From Natrinema versiforme (GTDB lineage: Archaea > Halobacteriota > Halobacteria > Halobacteriales > Natrialbaceae): a stretch of DNA of 64,000 bases. The notes below the pieces were generated by a model. It did not search any database and was not told where the DNA came from. It worked only from the letters and a program-made list of their open reading frames with translations. Made by a program: the position numbers and the translations under genes. Position 1 is the first letter of the stretch. Each line of letters opens with the position of its first letter. The stretch spans positions 1 through 64,000 of the forward strand of contig NZ_CP040331.1 of assembly GCF_005576615.1 (NCBI RefSeq), given 5' to 3'. This document shows, piece by piece, positions 19,411 through 25,836 of the stretch.

Positions 19411-19692
19411 CACCCCTGGTCACGAGTGTATCTCTCGACACGTCGGGCACGTGGGGTGGGTGATCCGAGGTCGTCTTCTACTTCCACTAATCGACTTTGG
19501 CCGGGTGAGGAAACGACGGAAACGTGGGGGGTGTGATCCCCTCAACTGTGGCCGCATTCCTTCTATGGACCTCCAGTTACGACGGAAACGTGGGGTGGGT
19601 ATCTTCTCTTCGCGTTTTACCTGTCTGGGCTGACCGGACCCATTCACACTGAGGGGTGTGGGGTGGGTTGAACCCATTCACATTCTGGGGGG
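19411..19692. repeat. Repeat cluster between orc1/cdc6 C and the 107-aa gene
   Basis: Contains an inverted CACCCCTGGTCACGAGTGTA unit (19411), two ACGACGGAAACGTGGGG units (19511, 19575) and two CCCATTCACACT..GGGGTGTG units (about 19638 and 19674). The last two combine features of the origin C family and are also found at 42172-42196. No gene is visible here. Confidence 0.6.
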
Positions 19693-19750
19693 TGTCCTCT
19701 GCTACGCTACTAATTTCGCTCGACACACCCCGGCCCCAGTTCACTACCGT

Positions 19751-20074
19751 CTATTCGTCGGGACTGACGGGGCCTTTATACTGGGAACGAACTTTTTCGC
19801 CTTCTCGCCACTGCCAGTAGTAGTAGCGGTTGTCGTTAATCTCCTTGATCGTGATCGTGGCCTTCGCCGGGACGTCGTCCGGAAGATCGTCAGGGCGTTC
19901 TTCAATCTCGTTTTCATCTGAGTCATCTTCGAGACGTGCCTCGCGAGCTTTGTGCTCAGCTAGCTCTTCAGCGTAGCGGGCAACGTGCTGGAGCTGCTCA
20001 GAAGAGGACTCGTTGAGCGTATTGACGAGGTCTGTCGGGAGTTCCGCCGGCGGCGTCGGTGGCTCGTAGGACAT
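19751..20074 (-). CDS. 107-aa replication-module companion protein (copy C)
   Basis: The protein starts MSYEPPTPPAELPTDLV and ends RYYYWQWREGEKVRSQYKG. It is about 80% identical by eye to copies A and B even though the neighbouring Orc1/Cdc6 belongs to a different lineage, so the gene is a shared part of otherwise different replicons. Palindrome 3 begins 17 bases upstream of its ATG (20074). The true start follows the palindrome; an upstream in-frame ATG lies inside it. Confidence 0.75.
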   Translation of the reverse strand: MSYEPPTPPAELPTDLVNTLNESSSEQLQHVARYAEELAEHKAREARLEDDSDENEIEERPDDLPDDVPAKATITIKEINDNRYYYWQWREGEKVRSQYKGPVSPDE

Positions 20075-20090
20075 CAGCGGTCGCCTCGTG

Positions 20091-20131
20091 TTAACCAACA
20101 AAGCGCGTATCGGCATAGATTTGTTGGTTAA
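20091..20131. promoter_or_regulatory. Palindrome 3: TTAACCAACA-N21-TGTTGGTTAA
   Basis: Perfect arms upstream of the 107-aa gene (copy C), with the same GTGTTAACC flank on the gene side as palindromes 1 and 6. Confidence 0.7.
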
Positions 20132-20277
20132 TCAGGTATCGGCTCGTCGCGGGCTGAAGAGTATGAATAGCAAACTATTCACAAATAGCAACCGGGGGCG
20201 CTGTCGATGTCAAACCAACGGCAATCAATTAAACCTCACCGTAGCGGAGGTCGAGAACGCAATTGGTGCTGTGAAAC

Positions 20278-20952
20278 TCACGACCATTCTCTTTCTGACT
20301 CACGGTAGGAAACGTCGAGATCGAGATCGTCGTACATGCGATCGAGCATAGCGAGTGCTGACTGAAACGTCGCATAATGCTCCTGCATGAACGCTATCGT
20401 CTCGAGCCGAGAGATGACTGGATATCCTTCGACGTGGTCGGGGTTGAGCACGGAACGCTCGTCGAGGACGATTTGGAGAGGGCCTTCAAACGAGTCCTCC
20501 GGTCGACGCTCAAATCCTGTTGGGATTCCAAATTGTTCGAAAAAACGCTGCCAGGCGTCGACGTCCTTCTCACGGACAGCAAGAAAGAGCGGGTAGTCGT
20601 CGGGCTCGCGACCGACTTGGTAGCCGCCCTGAGTCCACACGTAGACGGCGTCGATCCGCGTGAACGCGAACGGCCAGTCACCGAACTGTGGGAGTACGTA
20701 CGCCTCTTCGATGGACGGTGGGTTCACGCCGCCACTCGTGGCCAGCAGGTCTTGTGCCGCATTACGGACGCGATCGTCGGTCACGAACAGTCCGTCATCA
20801 TATCGAAGATACCCTGCATCCTCTAGTTGATTGACTGCTTGTCGAACCGTTTCGTAGGGGATGTGGAGATGTTGGGCTACCGTTCGGATCGAATCCCCAG
20901 GATTGACTGCGAGCAACACTCTAGCAGCAGTCTCATCAAACGGTTCGTACAT
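20278..20952 (-). CDS. wHTH regulator, orphan paralogue of the 45487 gene
   Basis: The 224-residue protein has an N-terminal wHTH (DSIRTVAQHLHIPYETVRQAVNQLEDAGYLR) and a conserved domain with PPSIEEAYVLPQFGDWPFAFTRIDAVYVWTQGGYQ. The paralogue at 45487-46161 shares this layout and is coupled to a nucleotidyltransferase. Here no nucleotidyltransferase follows, so the partner was lost or never present. The region holds the place of the wHTH gene in modules A and B. Confidence 0.7.
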   Translation of the reverse strand: MYEPFDETAARVLLAVNPGDSIRTVAQHLHIPYETVRQAVNQLEDAGYLRYDDGLFVTDDRVRNAAQDLLATSGGVNPPSIEEAYVLPQFGDWPFAFTRIDAVYVWTQGGYQVGREPDDYPLFLAVREKDVDAWQRFFEQFGIPTGFERRPEDSFEGPLQIVLDERSVLNPDHVEGYPVISRLETIAFMQEHYATFQSALAMLDRMYDDLDLDVSYRESEREWS

Positions 20953-21023
20953 CTAATAATTACCAATATTATGGTAACAGTCAAATAGATTACTACACTT
21001 TCGGCTATGCCGTTCTGAACGGC

Positions 21024-21317
21024 CTATGCAATCCGTCTGACTGACTCAAGTCCCGAGACACCAGCCAGTCTGTCTCTAATCTCCTCCTCGCCAATCGCCG
21101 TAGTCCACCGGACCGTAATTTCGACGGTAATGAGTGTTGCCGACAGCTGTGGCTCGATACTATCCAATTCGTCAATCGTGACGTCATCGATAGTTTCGGG
21201 CCGCGAGAGACGCTTCTCAGCGTCAGTGACGAGGTCCCTATCTGCGCCGCAGGGGATTCGAATCGTCACGACGGCAATTGTCGTCGATTCTGGGTCGGTG
21301 GTATTGGATACTGCCAT
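21024..21317 (-). CDS. 97-aa hypothetical protein at the end of the Ro60/tRNA island
   Basis: Starts MAVSNTTDPESTTIAVVTIR with a GGAGATG Shine-Dalgarno-like sequence just upstream. Two related beta-rich segments (TTIAVVTIRIPCGADRD and ATLITVEITVRWTTAIG) suggest a small ferredoxin-like or duplicated fold. It lies 60 bases past tRNA-Gly on the same strand. I do not recognise it; small proteins of this kind occur among tRNA genes of halophage genomes. Confidence 0.5.
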   Translation of the reverse strand: MAVSNTTDPESTTIAVVTIRIPCGADRDLVTDAEKRLSRPETIDDVTIDELDSIEPQLSATLITVEITVRWTTAIGEEEIRDRLAGVSGLESVRRIA

Positions 21318-21376
21318 ATTTTCATCTCCGTTGAGGGGCGTCTCACGGGCCAGATGTTCGACAGCTGTACTCCGAG

Positions 21377-21449
21377 TGCGCGAGGGACGATTCGAACGTC
21401 CGTCTCGGTCGTGGCACGACCGTGTGTTTCCGAACTCCACCACTCGCGC
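21377..21449 (-). tRNA. tRNA-Gly (GCC)
   Basis: Cloverleaf with acceptor GCGCGAG/CTCGCGC, anticodon stem CGGTC/GACCG, loop GTGCCAC and T-arm GGACG-TTCGAAT-CGTCC, discriminator A. It is the only tRNA of the island downstream of the Ro60 gene. Confidence 0.88.
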
Positions 21450-21477
21450 ATCCTCAAAACAAAAAATACGGACAGGG

Positions 21478-23007
21478 TTAGGTCGGCTCGAACGCCTCGA
21501 TCTCATCGATGATCTGCTTCGGCTTCTCGGCGTGTTCGATGAACGAGAGGACGTTCTCCGACCATCCCGAGATGTTGTAGACGTTCTCGTAGCCTTCTGG
21601 CGTCACCAGGTCGCCGTAGGCCGCGAGATCGACGAGATACAGCGCGGTGTCCGTAGACACCTCGTCCCGATACGCATCGAACGCGTCCTTGACCGTCTGG
21701 GAATCGCGGGCCGTGAACGGCGTGTTGTCCCAGATCTGCATATCGGTGAAGACGACGATGCGTTCGACGGGCTCACCTCGCTCGCGGAGGTAATCGATTG
21801 TCTTCCAGCCGTTCGTCGAGTTCCCGACGTCCTCGTCGATCGCCAACACCGCCGCTTGGCGCTGCAGGACTGGCGTGTCGACGTGCATCGGAACGGTCTG
21901 GAAGTCGTCGCCGAACCCGCCGACGTCAGCACCCTGGTCGGCCAGGATCGCACCGAACAACGCACCGATCTCCTTCAGTCGGAGCGTGCTGTTCGCGGAC
22001 AGCCGCTGATCCATCGATCCCGACAGGTCGACCGCGACAAAGGTATCGCCGAATCCGCCAGGTACCGTCTCGATCGCGACATCAATTGCGTCTTCGAGCC
22101 ACTGCTCGACCGTCGGTGCCTGGACATCCGCGTCTTGCAGCGCGGTGTAGGCCTGGTAGTACCGGAACGGGTACAGCGGCGCGTGTCGGACGGCCTCTAG
22201 GTCGAGGTGATCCACGACGGTGTCCTCCGGAACGCCGGCTTCGAGCATATTCCGGAGGTTCCGGATCGACGCGAAGATGGGCAGCGTGTACTCGTCGTCC
22301 TCGATGAGCAGTTCCCAAGCGGCTTGGGTGTTGCCGCGCTCGGAAATGACCGTCTCCCAGGTGTTGGGCGACGGCAACGGGTCGACGTCGGGATAGTCGT
22401 CGAGGCCGCCACGCATGAACCGCTCGAAGAGCGCTTCCTGCTCGGCGTCGACGGGCGTGGGGTGGACGCGGTTGAAGACGTCGTGCAGCGTCACCTCGCG
22501 CCGCGACAGGTCGTACTTGCCCAGCGTGTAGGCGTCGGCCATCTCCACCAGCGCGTCTTCGATCCCGCGTCGAAGCGGCCACGGCGCAGTCCCGCCGAAC
22601 AGCTGATCGTGGACCGCGAGCGCGGTGGCCGTCTCGTCCATCCGCTGGATGATCGCCGGGGCCCATTCGCGGATGAGCGACTCGGGAGAGTCGTCCTTGA
22701 ATCGGTCGTCGTTGGCTGCCAGCACGAGTAGTACTTGTGGGATGTCCCGCAAGTAGAGCTCCTGGCGCGCATAGGCCGCGAGCTTCAGGACGAACTCCGG
22801 GTCCTCGTTTGCGGCGGCATCGAACTGGCGAACGACAGCAGCGAGCTGTTCGTCATCGGTCTCGTAGAACGAGCCCTCCAGCAGTTGGTTGATCGTGCGC
22901 TTGTACAGTGCGAGTCGGGGGTCGGCAGGCTCGAACGCTTCCCCACCTTCGTAGTTGGTGGTCCGCGTTGCCTCCGCGACCGTTTGCTTTGGCGTGTTGA
23001 ATTCCAT
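21478..23007 (-). CDS. rsr: Ro60/TROVE-domain protein (Rsr-like)
   Basis: The 509-residue protein matches Ro60. Residues about 25-300 form the HEAT-like helical TROVE ring (PRLALYKRTINQLLEGSFY, FVLKLAAYARQELYLRDIPQ, RGIEDALVEMADAYTLGKYD). Residues 318-500 form a von Willebrand A domain with MIDAS motif DLSGSM (327-332) and FTDMQIWD later. Ro60 rings bind Y RNAs on their outer surface and misfolded RNA 3' ends in the central hole, working with exonucleases in RNA quality control. Start ATG 23007 is chosen because the TROVE fold begins there; further upstream the frame runs through tRNA-Arg and the Y-like RNAs. These RNAs lie directly upstream on the same strand. Mycobacteriophages with large tRNA arrays also carry Ro genes. 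Confidence 0.92.
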   Translation of the reverse strand: MEFNTPKQTVAEATRTTNYEGGEAFEPADPRLALYKRTINQLLEGSFYETDDEQLAAVVRQFDAAANEDPEFVLKLAAYARQELYLRDIPQVLLVLAANDDRFKDDSPESLIREWAPAIIQRMDETATALAVHDQLFGGTAPWPLRRGIEDALVEMADAYTLGKYDLSRREVTLHDVFNRVHPTPVDAEQEALFERFMRGGLDDYPDVDPLPSPNTWETVISERGNTQAAWELLIEDDEYTLPIFASIRNLRNMLEAGVPEDTVVDHLDLEAVRHAPLYPFRYYQAYTALQDADVQAPTVEQWLEDAIDVAIETVPGGFGDTFVAVDLSGSMDQRLSANSTLRLKEIGALFGAILADQGADVGGFGDDFQTVPMHVDTPVLQRQAAVLAIDEDVGNSTNGWKTIDYLRERGEPVERIVVFTDMQIWDNTPFTARDSQTVKDAFDAYRDEVSTDTALYLVDLAAYGDLVTPEGYENVYNISGWSENVLSFIEHAEKPKQIIDEIEAFEPT

Positions 23008-23120
23008 CCTATCACCCGGAGCCGCAACAGGCGACTCCGATCGCAACTGCCCACTCGCTCTGTGAGCAGCGAGTCTTGGGAGAGAAACTCCCCGAACCAG
23101 CCTCGCATCGCTCGGCTGGA

Positions 23121-23195
23121 CGTTCCCGGCACGATTCGAACGTGCGACACCCGGCTTCGAAGGCCGGTGCTCTGTCCTGACTGAGCTACGGGAAC
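23121..23195 (-). tRNA. tRNA-Arg (TCG)
   Basis: Acceptor GTTCCCG/CGGGAAC, anticodon stem CCGGC/GCCGG with loop CTTCGAA, T-arm GCACG-TTCGAAT-CGTGC, discriminator G. It starts three bases after the first Y-like RNA and ends 113 bases before the Ro60 start. Confidence 0.92.
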
Positions 23196-23198
23196 ACG

Positions 23199-23282
23199 AG
23201 TGGCCGGACAATTCCTGGAGCGAACGACGGGATTCGAACCCGTAGAGTGCCATCGACGTAGCGCTCCAGATCGACGGCCACT
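23199..23282 (-). ncRNA. Y-like RNA 1 (Ro60-associated candidate)
   Basis: Minus strand 5' to 3': outer helix AGTGGCCG (23282-23275), internal loop TCGA (23274-23271), inner helix TCTGGAGCG (23270-23262), an 18-base segment, a T-arm-like hairpin ACGGG-TTCGAAT-CCCGT, CGTT, inner helix CGCTCCAGG (23222-23214), seven-base loop AATTGTC (23213-23207), outer helix CGGCCACT (23206-23199). All helix positions pair, one as G-U. Y RNAs have a terminal stem with an internal loop for Ro60 binding and, in bacteria, a tRNA-like module. It is between tRNA-Arg and Y-like RNA 2. Confidence 0.7.
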
Positions 23283-23286
23283 GGCG

Positions 23287-23440
23287 ACACGGCGACCGGA
23301 AAACTGTCGGAGCGGAACCGGTGTCGAGCGTCCTCTCGTACGCTCTTTGTCCGGGATGTTCTCGATGGACTGCGCCACCGACAGGATTTGAACCTGCGAG
23401 TTCCTGGCGAAGCAACGCTCCGACTCGACGGTCGCCACGT
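23287..23440 (-). ncRNA. Y-like RNA 2 (Ro60-associated candidate)
   Basis: Outer helix ACGTGGCGACCG (23440-23429) pairs with CGGTCGCCGTGT (23298-23287) with two wobble pairs. The internal loop is TCGA (23428-23425) opposite AGTTTTC (23305-23299). The inner helix is GTCGGAGCG (23424-23416) with CGCTCCGAC (23314-23306). It encloses a T-arm-like hairpin GCAGG-TTCAAAT-CCTGT and a longer 3' part than its sisters. An alternative pairing, GCACCACCG (23462-23454) with CGGTGGCGC, would make a tRNA-like fold across RNA 3 and 2, but has one mismatch. Confidence 0.68.
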
Positions 23441-23527
23441 GCGGTCGGGGAATCGGTGGTGCGACGGGCTATGACTCCCGTTGGTGTGCTTTGCGGGCGA
23501 AGAAACGCACCACCTCGACGACCACAC
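23439..23527 (-). ncRNA. Y-like RNA 3 (Ro60-associated candidate)
   Basis: Outer helix GTGTGGTCG (23527-23519) with CGACCGCAC (23447-23439), internal loop TCGA (23518-23515) opposite GATTCCC (23454-23448), inner helix GGTGGTGCG (23514-23506) with CGCACCACC (23463-23455). Inside is TTTCTTCGCC..., then a T-arm-like hairpin ACGGG-AGTCATAG-CCCGT whose loop has lost the TTCRA sequence. RNAs 3 and 2 share TCGAG.xGGxGCGTTxCTTCGCC and share two boundary bases, so they arose by tandem duplication. Confidence 0.68.
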
Positions 23528-23532
23528 GCTTG

Positions 23533-23615
23533 GGGAAAGCCGACCGTGACAGCGTCACGGATCCGTGGCTGCCCGCTATGTCAGACACGGAAAAACGCTG
23601 TCAGAGCCAGCCCCC
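23533..23615 (-). ncRNA. Fourth, divergent hairpin RNA candidate
   Basis: Minus strand TGACAGCG pairs with CGCTGTCA to enclose about 41 bases, with an outer GCTGGC/GTCGGC helix (two wobbles). CCGTG/CACGG pairs lie inside. It has a two-helix plan like the Y-like RNAs and ends in a similar TTTCCCC, but the TCGA/7-nt internal loop is missing. Confidence 0.35.
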
Positions 23616-23619
23616 CGAG

Positions 23620-23695
23620 TACTCCCGAGGGGAATCGAACCCCTGGCCTCCAGTTTGAAAAACTGGCGTCTCTCGCCAACGGAGACTCCGGGAGC
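23620..23695 (-). tRNA. tRNA-Glu (TTC)
   Basis: Acceptor GCTCCCG/CGGGAGT, D-arm GTCTC/GAGAC, anticodon stem CCAGT/ACTGG with loop TTTTCAA, T-arm AGGGG-TTCGATT-CCCCT, discriminator A. Confidence 0.88.
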
Positions 23696-23737
23696 GCTGG
23701 AGAGTAAATCAAGCACCGAGGTGTGGGCACGCACGGG

Positions 23738-24142
23738 TCACTGCAGCCGTTCGAAGCCCTCGAGTTGGCCGTGCGTGAACGTTACTTGATACGTGACGAG
23801 TGTATCGAGACCCTCGAAGGAGTGTTTAAGCTTGAAGCGGCCGTGGTAGTCGTCTCGTTCGATCCAGCCGTCGTGGACTCGGTTCCGACAGCCGGCCATG
23901 TAGCGAAAATCGTCCTCGTCGACGTCGTCACGGCTCGCGTATGGCCGGTCTTCCGGCGGGACCGCTTCGGTGTGCCACTCCTCTTCGAGGAGCCGACCGT
24001 CCGCCGTAATCCGAAATGTGGTCATAGTCGGTCGATCGATGCCTTTCGTTTGCCAGTCGACGTCCTCGGCAGGAGTTATCCCTTCGGGGTACTCTGGCAG
24101 GTGGACGTCGTCGTAGAGTTCGACTGTATCGAATAGTCCCAT
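23738..24142 (-). CDS. Halovirus-like hypothetical protein inside the tRNA array
   Basis: Start ATG 24142 gives 134 residues beginning MGLFDTVELYDDVHLPEYPE. It is beta-rich with VDWQTKGIDRPTMTTFRITADGRL and FKLKHSFEGLDTLVTYQVTF. Proteins beginning MGLFDTV with this pattern are found in haloviruses and phages, where function is unknown. An upstream in-frame ATG lies within tRNA-Met and is not used as the start. Its place between tRNA-Glu and tRNA-Met supports a viral source for the island. Confidence 0.62.
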   Translation of the reverse strand: MGLFDTVELYDDVHLPEYPEGITPAEDVDWQTKGIDRPTMTTFRITADGRLLEEEWHTEAVPPEDRPYASRDDVDEDDFRYMAGCRNRVHDGWIERDDYHGRFKLKHSFEGLDTLVTYQVTFTHGQLEGFERLQ

Positions 24143-24154
24143 TGTTGTCCTCCA

Positions 24155-24225
24155 TTGCGGGACCAGGAGTCGAACCTGGACCTCGGGGATATGAGCCCCG
24201 TGGACTGCCATTATCCTATCCCGCA
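24155..24225 (-). tRNA. tRNA-Met (CAT)
   Basis: Acceptor TGCGGGA/TCCCGCA, anticodon stem CGGGG/CCCCG with loop CTCATAT, T-arm CCAGG-TTCGACT-CCTGG, discriminator A. It could be elongator Met or a lysidine/agmatidine-type Ile; the first pair T-A argues against an initiator, which has A1. Confidence 0.88.
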
Positions 24226-24328
24226 GCACACAATTCGGAACTCACTCATGGACATCTCTCAGTTCTCCACAGTTGTCCGTCCCTCAGTCCCGTGGGCTGG
24301 AAGTGAGAGGTCTCGGACTGTTGGAGAA

Positions 24329-24401
24329 TGCTCCAGCCCGGATTCGAACCGGGTGCTCGGCCGTGAGAGGGCCGTGAGTTTGGCCGCTACTCCACTGGAG
24401 C
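24329..24401 (-). tRNA. tRNA-Glu (CTC)
   Basis: Acceptor GCTCCAG/CTGGAGC, D-stem GAG/CTC, anticodon stem CGGCC/GGCCG with loop CTCTCAC, T-arm CCGGG-TTCGAAT-CCGGG, discriminator A. Confidence 0.9.
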
Positions 24402-24435
24402 GGGTTGGCCTCGTCTGGAACGGGTCGTCGGCCAG

Positions 24436-24562
24436 TGGGACGGGCAGGATTTGAACCTGCGTGTTCTCATTACAGGTGAGACGAAGGAACTCTCACCGTC
24501 GCACCGGGTCTCCGGTGAAAATTCGGCGAGAGTGTGTGAATGCCAGGCTCTTCCACCGTCCC
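24436..24562 (-). tRNA. tRNA-Thr (TGT)-like gene with a 50-base insertion
   Basis: Acceptor GGGACGG/CCGTCCC pairs perfectly over 127 bases. T-arm is GCAGG-TTCAAAT-CCTGC. The anticodon arm TCTCA-CCTGTAA-TGAGA gives TGT with C at position 33. Between the D-arm and this arm lies an extra segment flanked by TCTCGCC and TCTCACC. It could be an intron removed to give TCTCG-CC/TGTAA-TGAGA, or a partial duplication of the 5' half (GACGGTGGAAGAG versus GACGGTGAGAG). Confidence 0.6.
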
Positions 24563-24566
24563 GCAG

Positions 24567-24638
24567 TCTCCCCGGCACGACTCGAACGTGCGTCTCCTCC
24601 TCTACAGGGAGGCATCGTAGCCGTTAGACCACAGGGAG
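24567..24638 (-). tRNA. tRNA-Tyr (GTA)
   Basis: Acceptor CTCCCTG/CGGGGAG with the C1-G72 pair expected for archaeal Tyr, anticodon stem CCTCC/GGAGG with loop CTGTAGA, T-arm GCACG-TTCGAGT-CGTGC, discriminator A. Confidence 0.9.
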
Positions 24639-24642
24639 AAAA

Positions 24643-24725
24643 TGTCGCCGCGAGGATTCGAACCTCGGAAGGACCTACGCCAGCGAGTCTGAACCGCTTC
24701 TCGTCGACCACTTGAGTACGGCGAC
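24643..24725 (-). tRNA. tRNA-Leu (CAG)
   Basis: Acceptor GTCGCCG/CGGCGAC, D-stem CTC/GAG, anticodon stem AGCGG/TCGCT with loop TTCAGAC, a short extra arm, T-arm CGAGG-TTCGAAT-CCTCG, discriminator A. Confidence 0.88.
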
Positions 24726-24767
24726 GGAACGGTGAAGCGAGAATTGTCTCCCGGCACGATGGCCGGA

Positions 24768-24849
24768 TGCCGCCACCAGGATTCGAACCTGGGAAGGACT
24801 AACCACACGGGTCTCGACCGTGTCCGTTCGACCACTCTGGCATGGCGGC
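24768..24849 (-). tRNA. tRNA-Leu (GAG)
   Basis: Acceptor GCCGCCA/TGGCGGC, anticodon stem CACGG/CCGTG with loop TCGAGAC, so position 33 is C instead of T. Extra arm GGTTAGTCC, T-arm CCAGG-TTCGAAT-CCTGG, discriminator A. Confidence 0.82.
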
Positions 24850-24896
24850 GCAATTCGAGAATCGCCAGCGACTCTGCGAATCACTTCGGTACGCAG

Positions 24897-24982
24897 CGGC
24901 GGGAGAGCGATTTGAACACTCGTGTCCTTGCGGACGCTACGGTTCCAACGCAGTCCCTTGACCAACCTAGGGAAACCCCGCC
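24897..24982 (-). tRNA. tRNA-Ser (GGA)
   Basis: Acceptor GGCGGGG/TCCCGCC, D-stem TCCC/GGGA, anticodon stem CTGCG/CGTAG with loop TTGGAAC, long variable arm GTCC-GCAA-GGAC, T-arm GAGTG-TTCAAAT-CGCTC, discriminator G as in Ser. Confidence 0.9.
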
Positions 24983-24984
24983 AA

Positions 24985-25066
24985 CGGTGAGACGGAGAGT
25001 CGAACTCCGAAGCCTCGCGGCTCTCGGTTTCACACCGAGCGCGGTCGCCTATCCGCATGTCTCACC
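24985..25066 (-). tRNA. tRNA-Ser (TGA), non-standard anticodon loop
   Basis: Acceptor GGTGAGA/TCTCACC, D-stem GCGG/CCGC, anticodon stem CTCGG/CCGAG with loop TGTGAAA, so position 33 is G. Variable arm AGCC-GCGA-GGCT, T-arm CGGAG-TTCGACT-CTCCG, discriminator G as in Ser. The adjacent tRNA-Ser(GGA) begins two bases downstream. Confidence 0.8.
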
Positions 25067-25203
25067 ATCTCCGTCGGAACTTGCTTCGACAAGCCCGCCT
25101 CGCGTTTCTCACCGGGACACCGGAAAACGCGCATTACTCAGCTTCTGACCCTCACTACCGAGGCGAATGTGCTCATCAGCATCCAGTCACAGCAGGGATG
25201 GTG

Positions 25204-25344
25204 TCACCTCGTTCCGTGGAAGTATGCGCCGCCCTCGGTGACGCAGATTTCCACGCTTCCAATCGTGTCGATAGACGTTGTTTCACCGATCGGGACGTGA
25301 CGGAACGCTTCCTCCTCGCAGGTAGGGCAGACATTCGTTGTCAT
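25204..25344 (-). CDS. 46-aa zinc-knuckle protein in the tRNA array
   Basis: ATG at 25344 encodes MTTNVCPTCEEEAFRHVPIG and ends GAYFHGTR. CPTC gives a single zinc knuckle, with a later Cys in VEICVTEG. It is wedged between two Ser tRNAs, starting three bases from tRNA-Ser(GCT). Such mini zinc proteins are common in haloviruses; function unknown. Confidence 0.55.
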   Translation of the reverse strand: MTTNVCPTCEEEAFRHVPIGETTSIDTIGSVEICVTEGGAYFHGTR

Positions 25345-25346
25345 GA

Positions 25347-25433
25347 CGCCGCGACCCGGATTCGAACCGGGAGACCGATAGCAGACGGCCACGGCATAGC
25401 AGGCCGCTGGGTTCCCCAATACCCAGTCGCGGC
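25347..25433 (-). tRNA. tRNA-Ser (GCT)
   Basis: Acceptor GCCGCGA/TCGCGGC, D-stem GGG/CCC, anticodon stem GCGGC/GCCGT with loop CTGCTAT, variable arm GGCCG/CGGTC, T-arm CCCGG-TTCGAAT-CCGGG, discriminator G as in Ser. Confidence 0.87.
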
Positions 25434-25437
25434 ACAG

Positions 25438-25510
25438 TGAGCCGACGCGGATTCGAACCTCGGTCCTGTGCGCCCAAGGCACAGATCGTCGTCCGCTGGA
25501 CCATCGGCTC
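25438..25510 (-). tRNA. tRNA-Pro (TGG)
   Basis: Acceptor GAGCCGA/TCGGCTC, D-stem GTCC/GGAC, anticodon stem TGTGC/GCACA with loop CTTGGGC, T-arm CGAGG-TTCGAAT-CCGCG with one mismatch, discriminator A. Confidence 0.88.
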
Positions 25511-25512
25511 AC

Positions 25513-25756
25513 TGGACTGCCGAGCGTTCGGCAGCTGATTATCTATCTGTACGACTTTCCAACTGCGCAACCGCGACCGAGTAGTCGTGGTTGCGCGTCT
25601 CATCGCGGGGGCGTACTTCGGGTGTTCCCGGGAATACCACACCGGCTCATGTAGGTTGCAGACCCTGCTGGGCCCAGCATCGTCGGAACGATCCAGCTGA
25701 TCGCACCAACGGGCTGCCTACCTCGATGGGTATCCCCACGTGGCCACGCCACGCAT
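25513..25756. other. Gap in the tRNA array with strong hairpins
   Basis: No tRNA or gene is recognised. A 12-bp stem with one mismatch (GCGCAACC...GGTTGCGC, loop TACTCG) is at about 25565-25596. A 12-bp palindrome GCTGGGCCCAGC is at 25667-25678 and another centred on TTCCCGGGAA near 25630. These may be another structured RNA or processing signals. Confidence 0.4.
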
Positions 25757-25759
25757 CCA

Positions 25760-25833
25760 CGCCGACGCCGGGATTTGAACCCGGATCACGGCCGTGACAG
25801 GGCCGTATGCTCGCCGGATTACACCACGTCGGC
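25760..25833 (-). tRNA. tRNA-Asp (GTC)
   Basis: Acceptor GCCGACG/CGTCGGC, anticodon stem CGGCC/GGCCG with loop CTGTCAC, T-arm CCGGG-TTCAAAT-CCCGG, discriminator G. Confidence 0.9.
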
Positions 25834-25836
25834 ATG

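Noticed and set aside
21130-22200. 356-codon frame antisense to the Ro60 gene
   Set aside because: The Ro60 protein explains the DNA fully; the antisense frame crosses tRNA-Gly and has no recognisable content.
23186-25797. Many open frames of 60-215 codons across the tRNA array on both strands
   Set aside because: They run through tRNA and Y-like RNA genes and repeatedly translate the T-loop (for example GFEPG-like strings). High GC keeps frames open; they are not genes.
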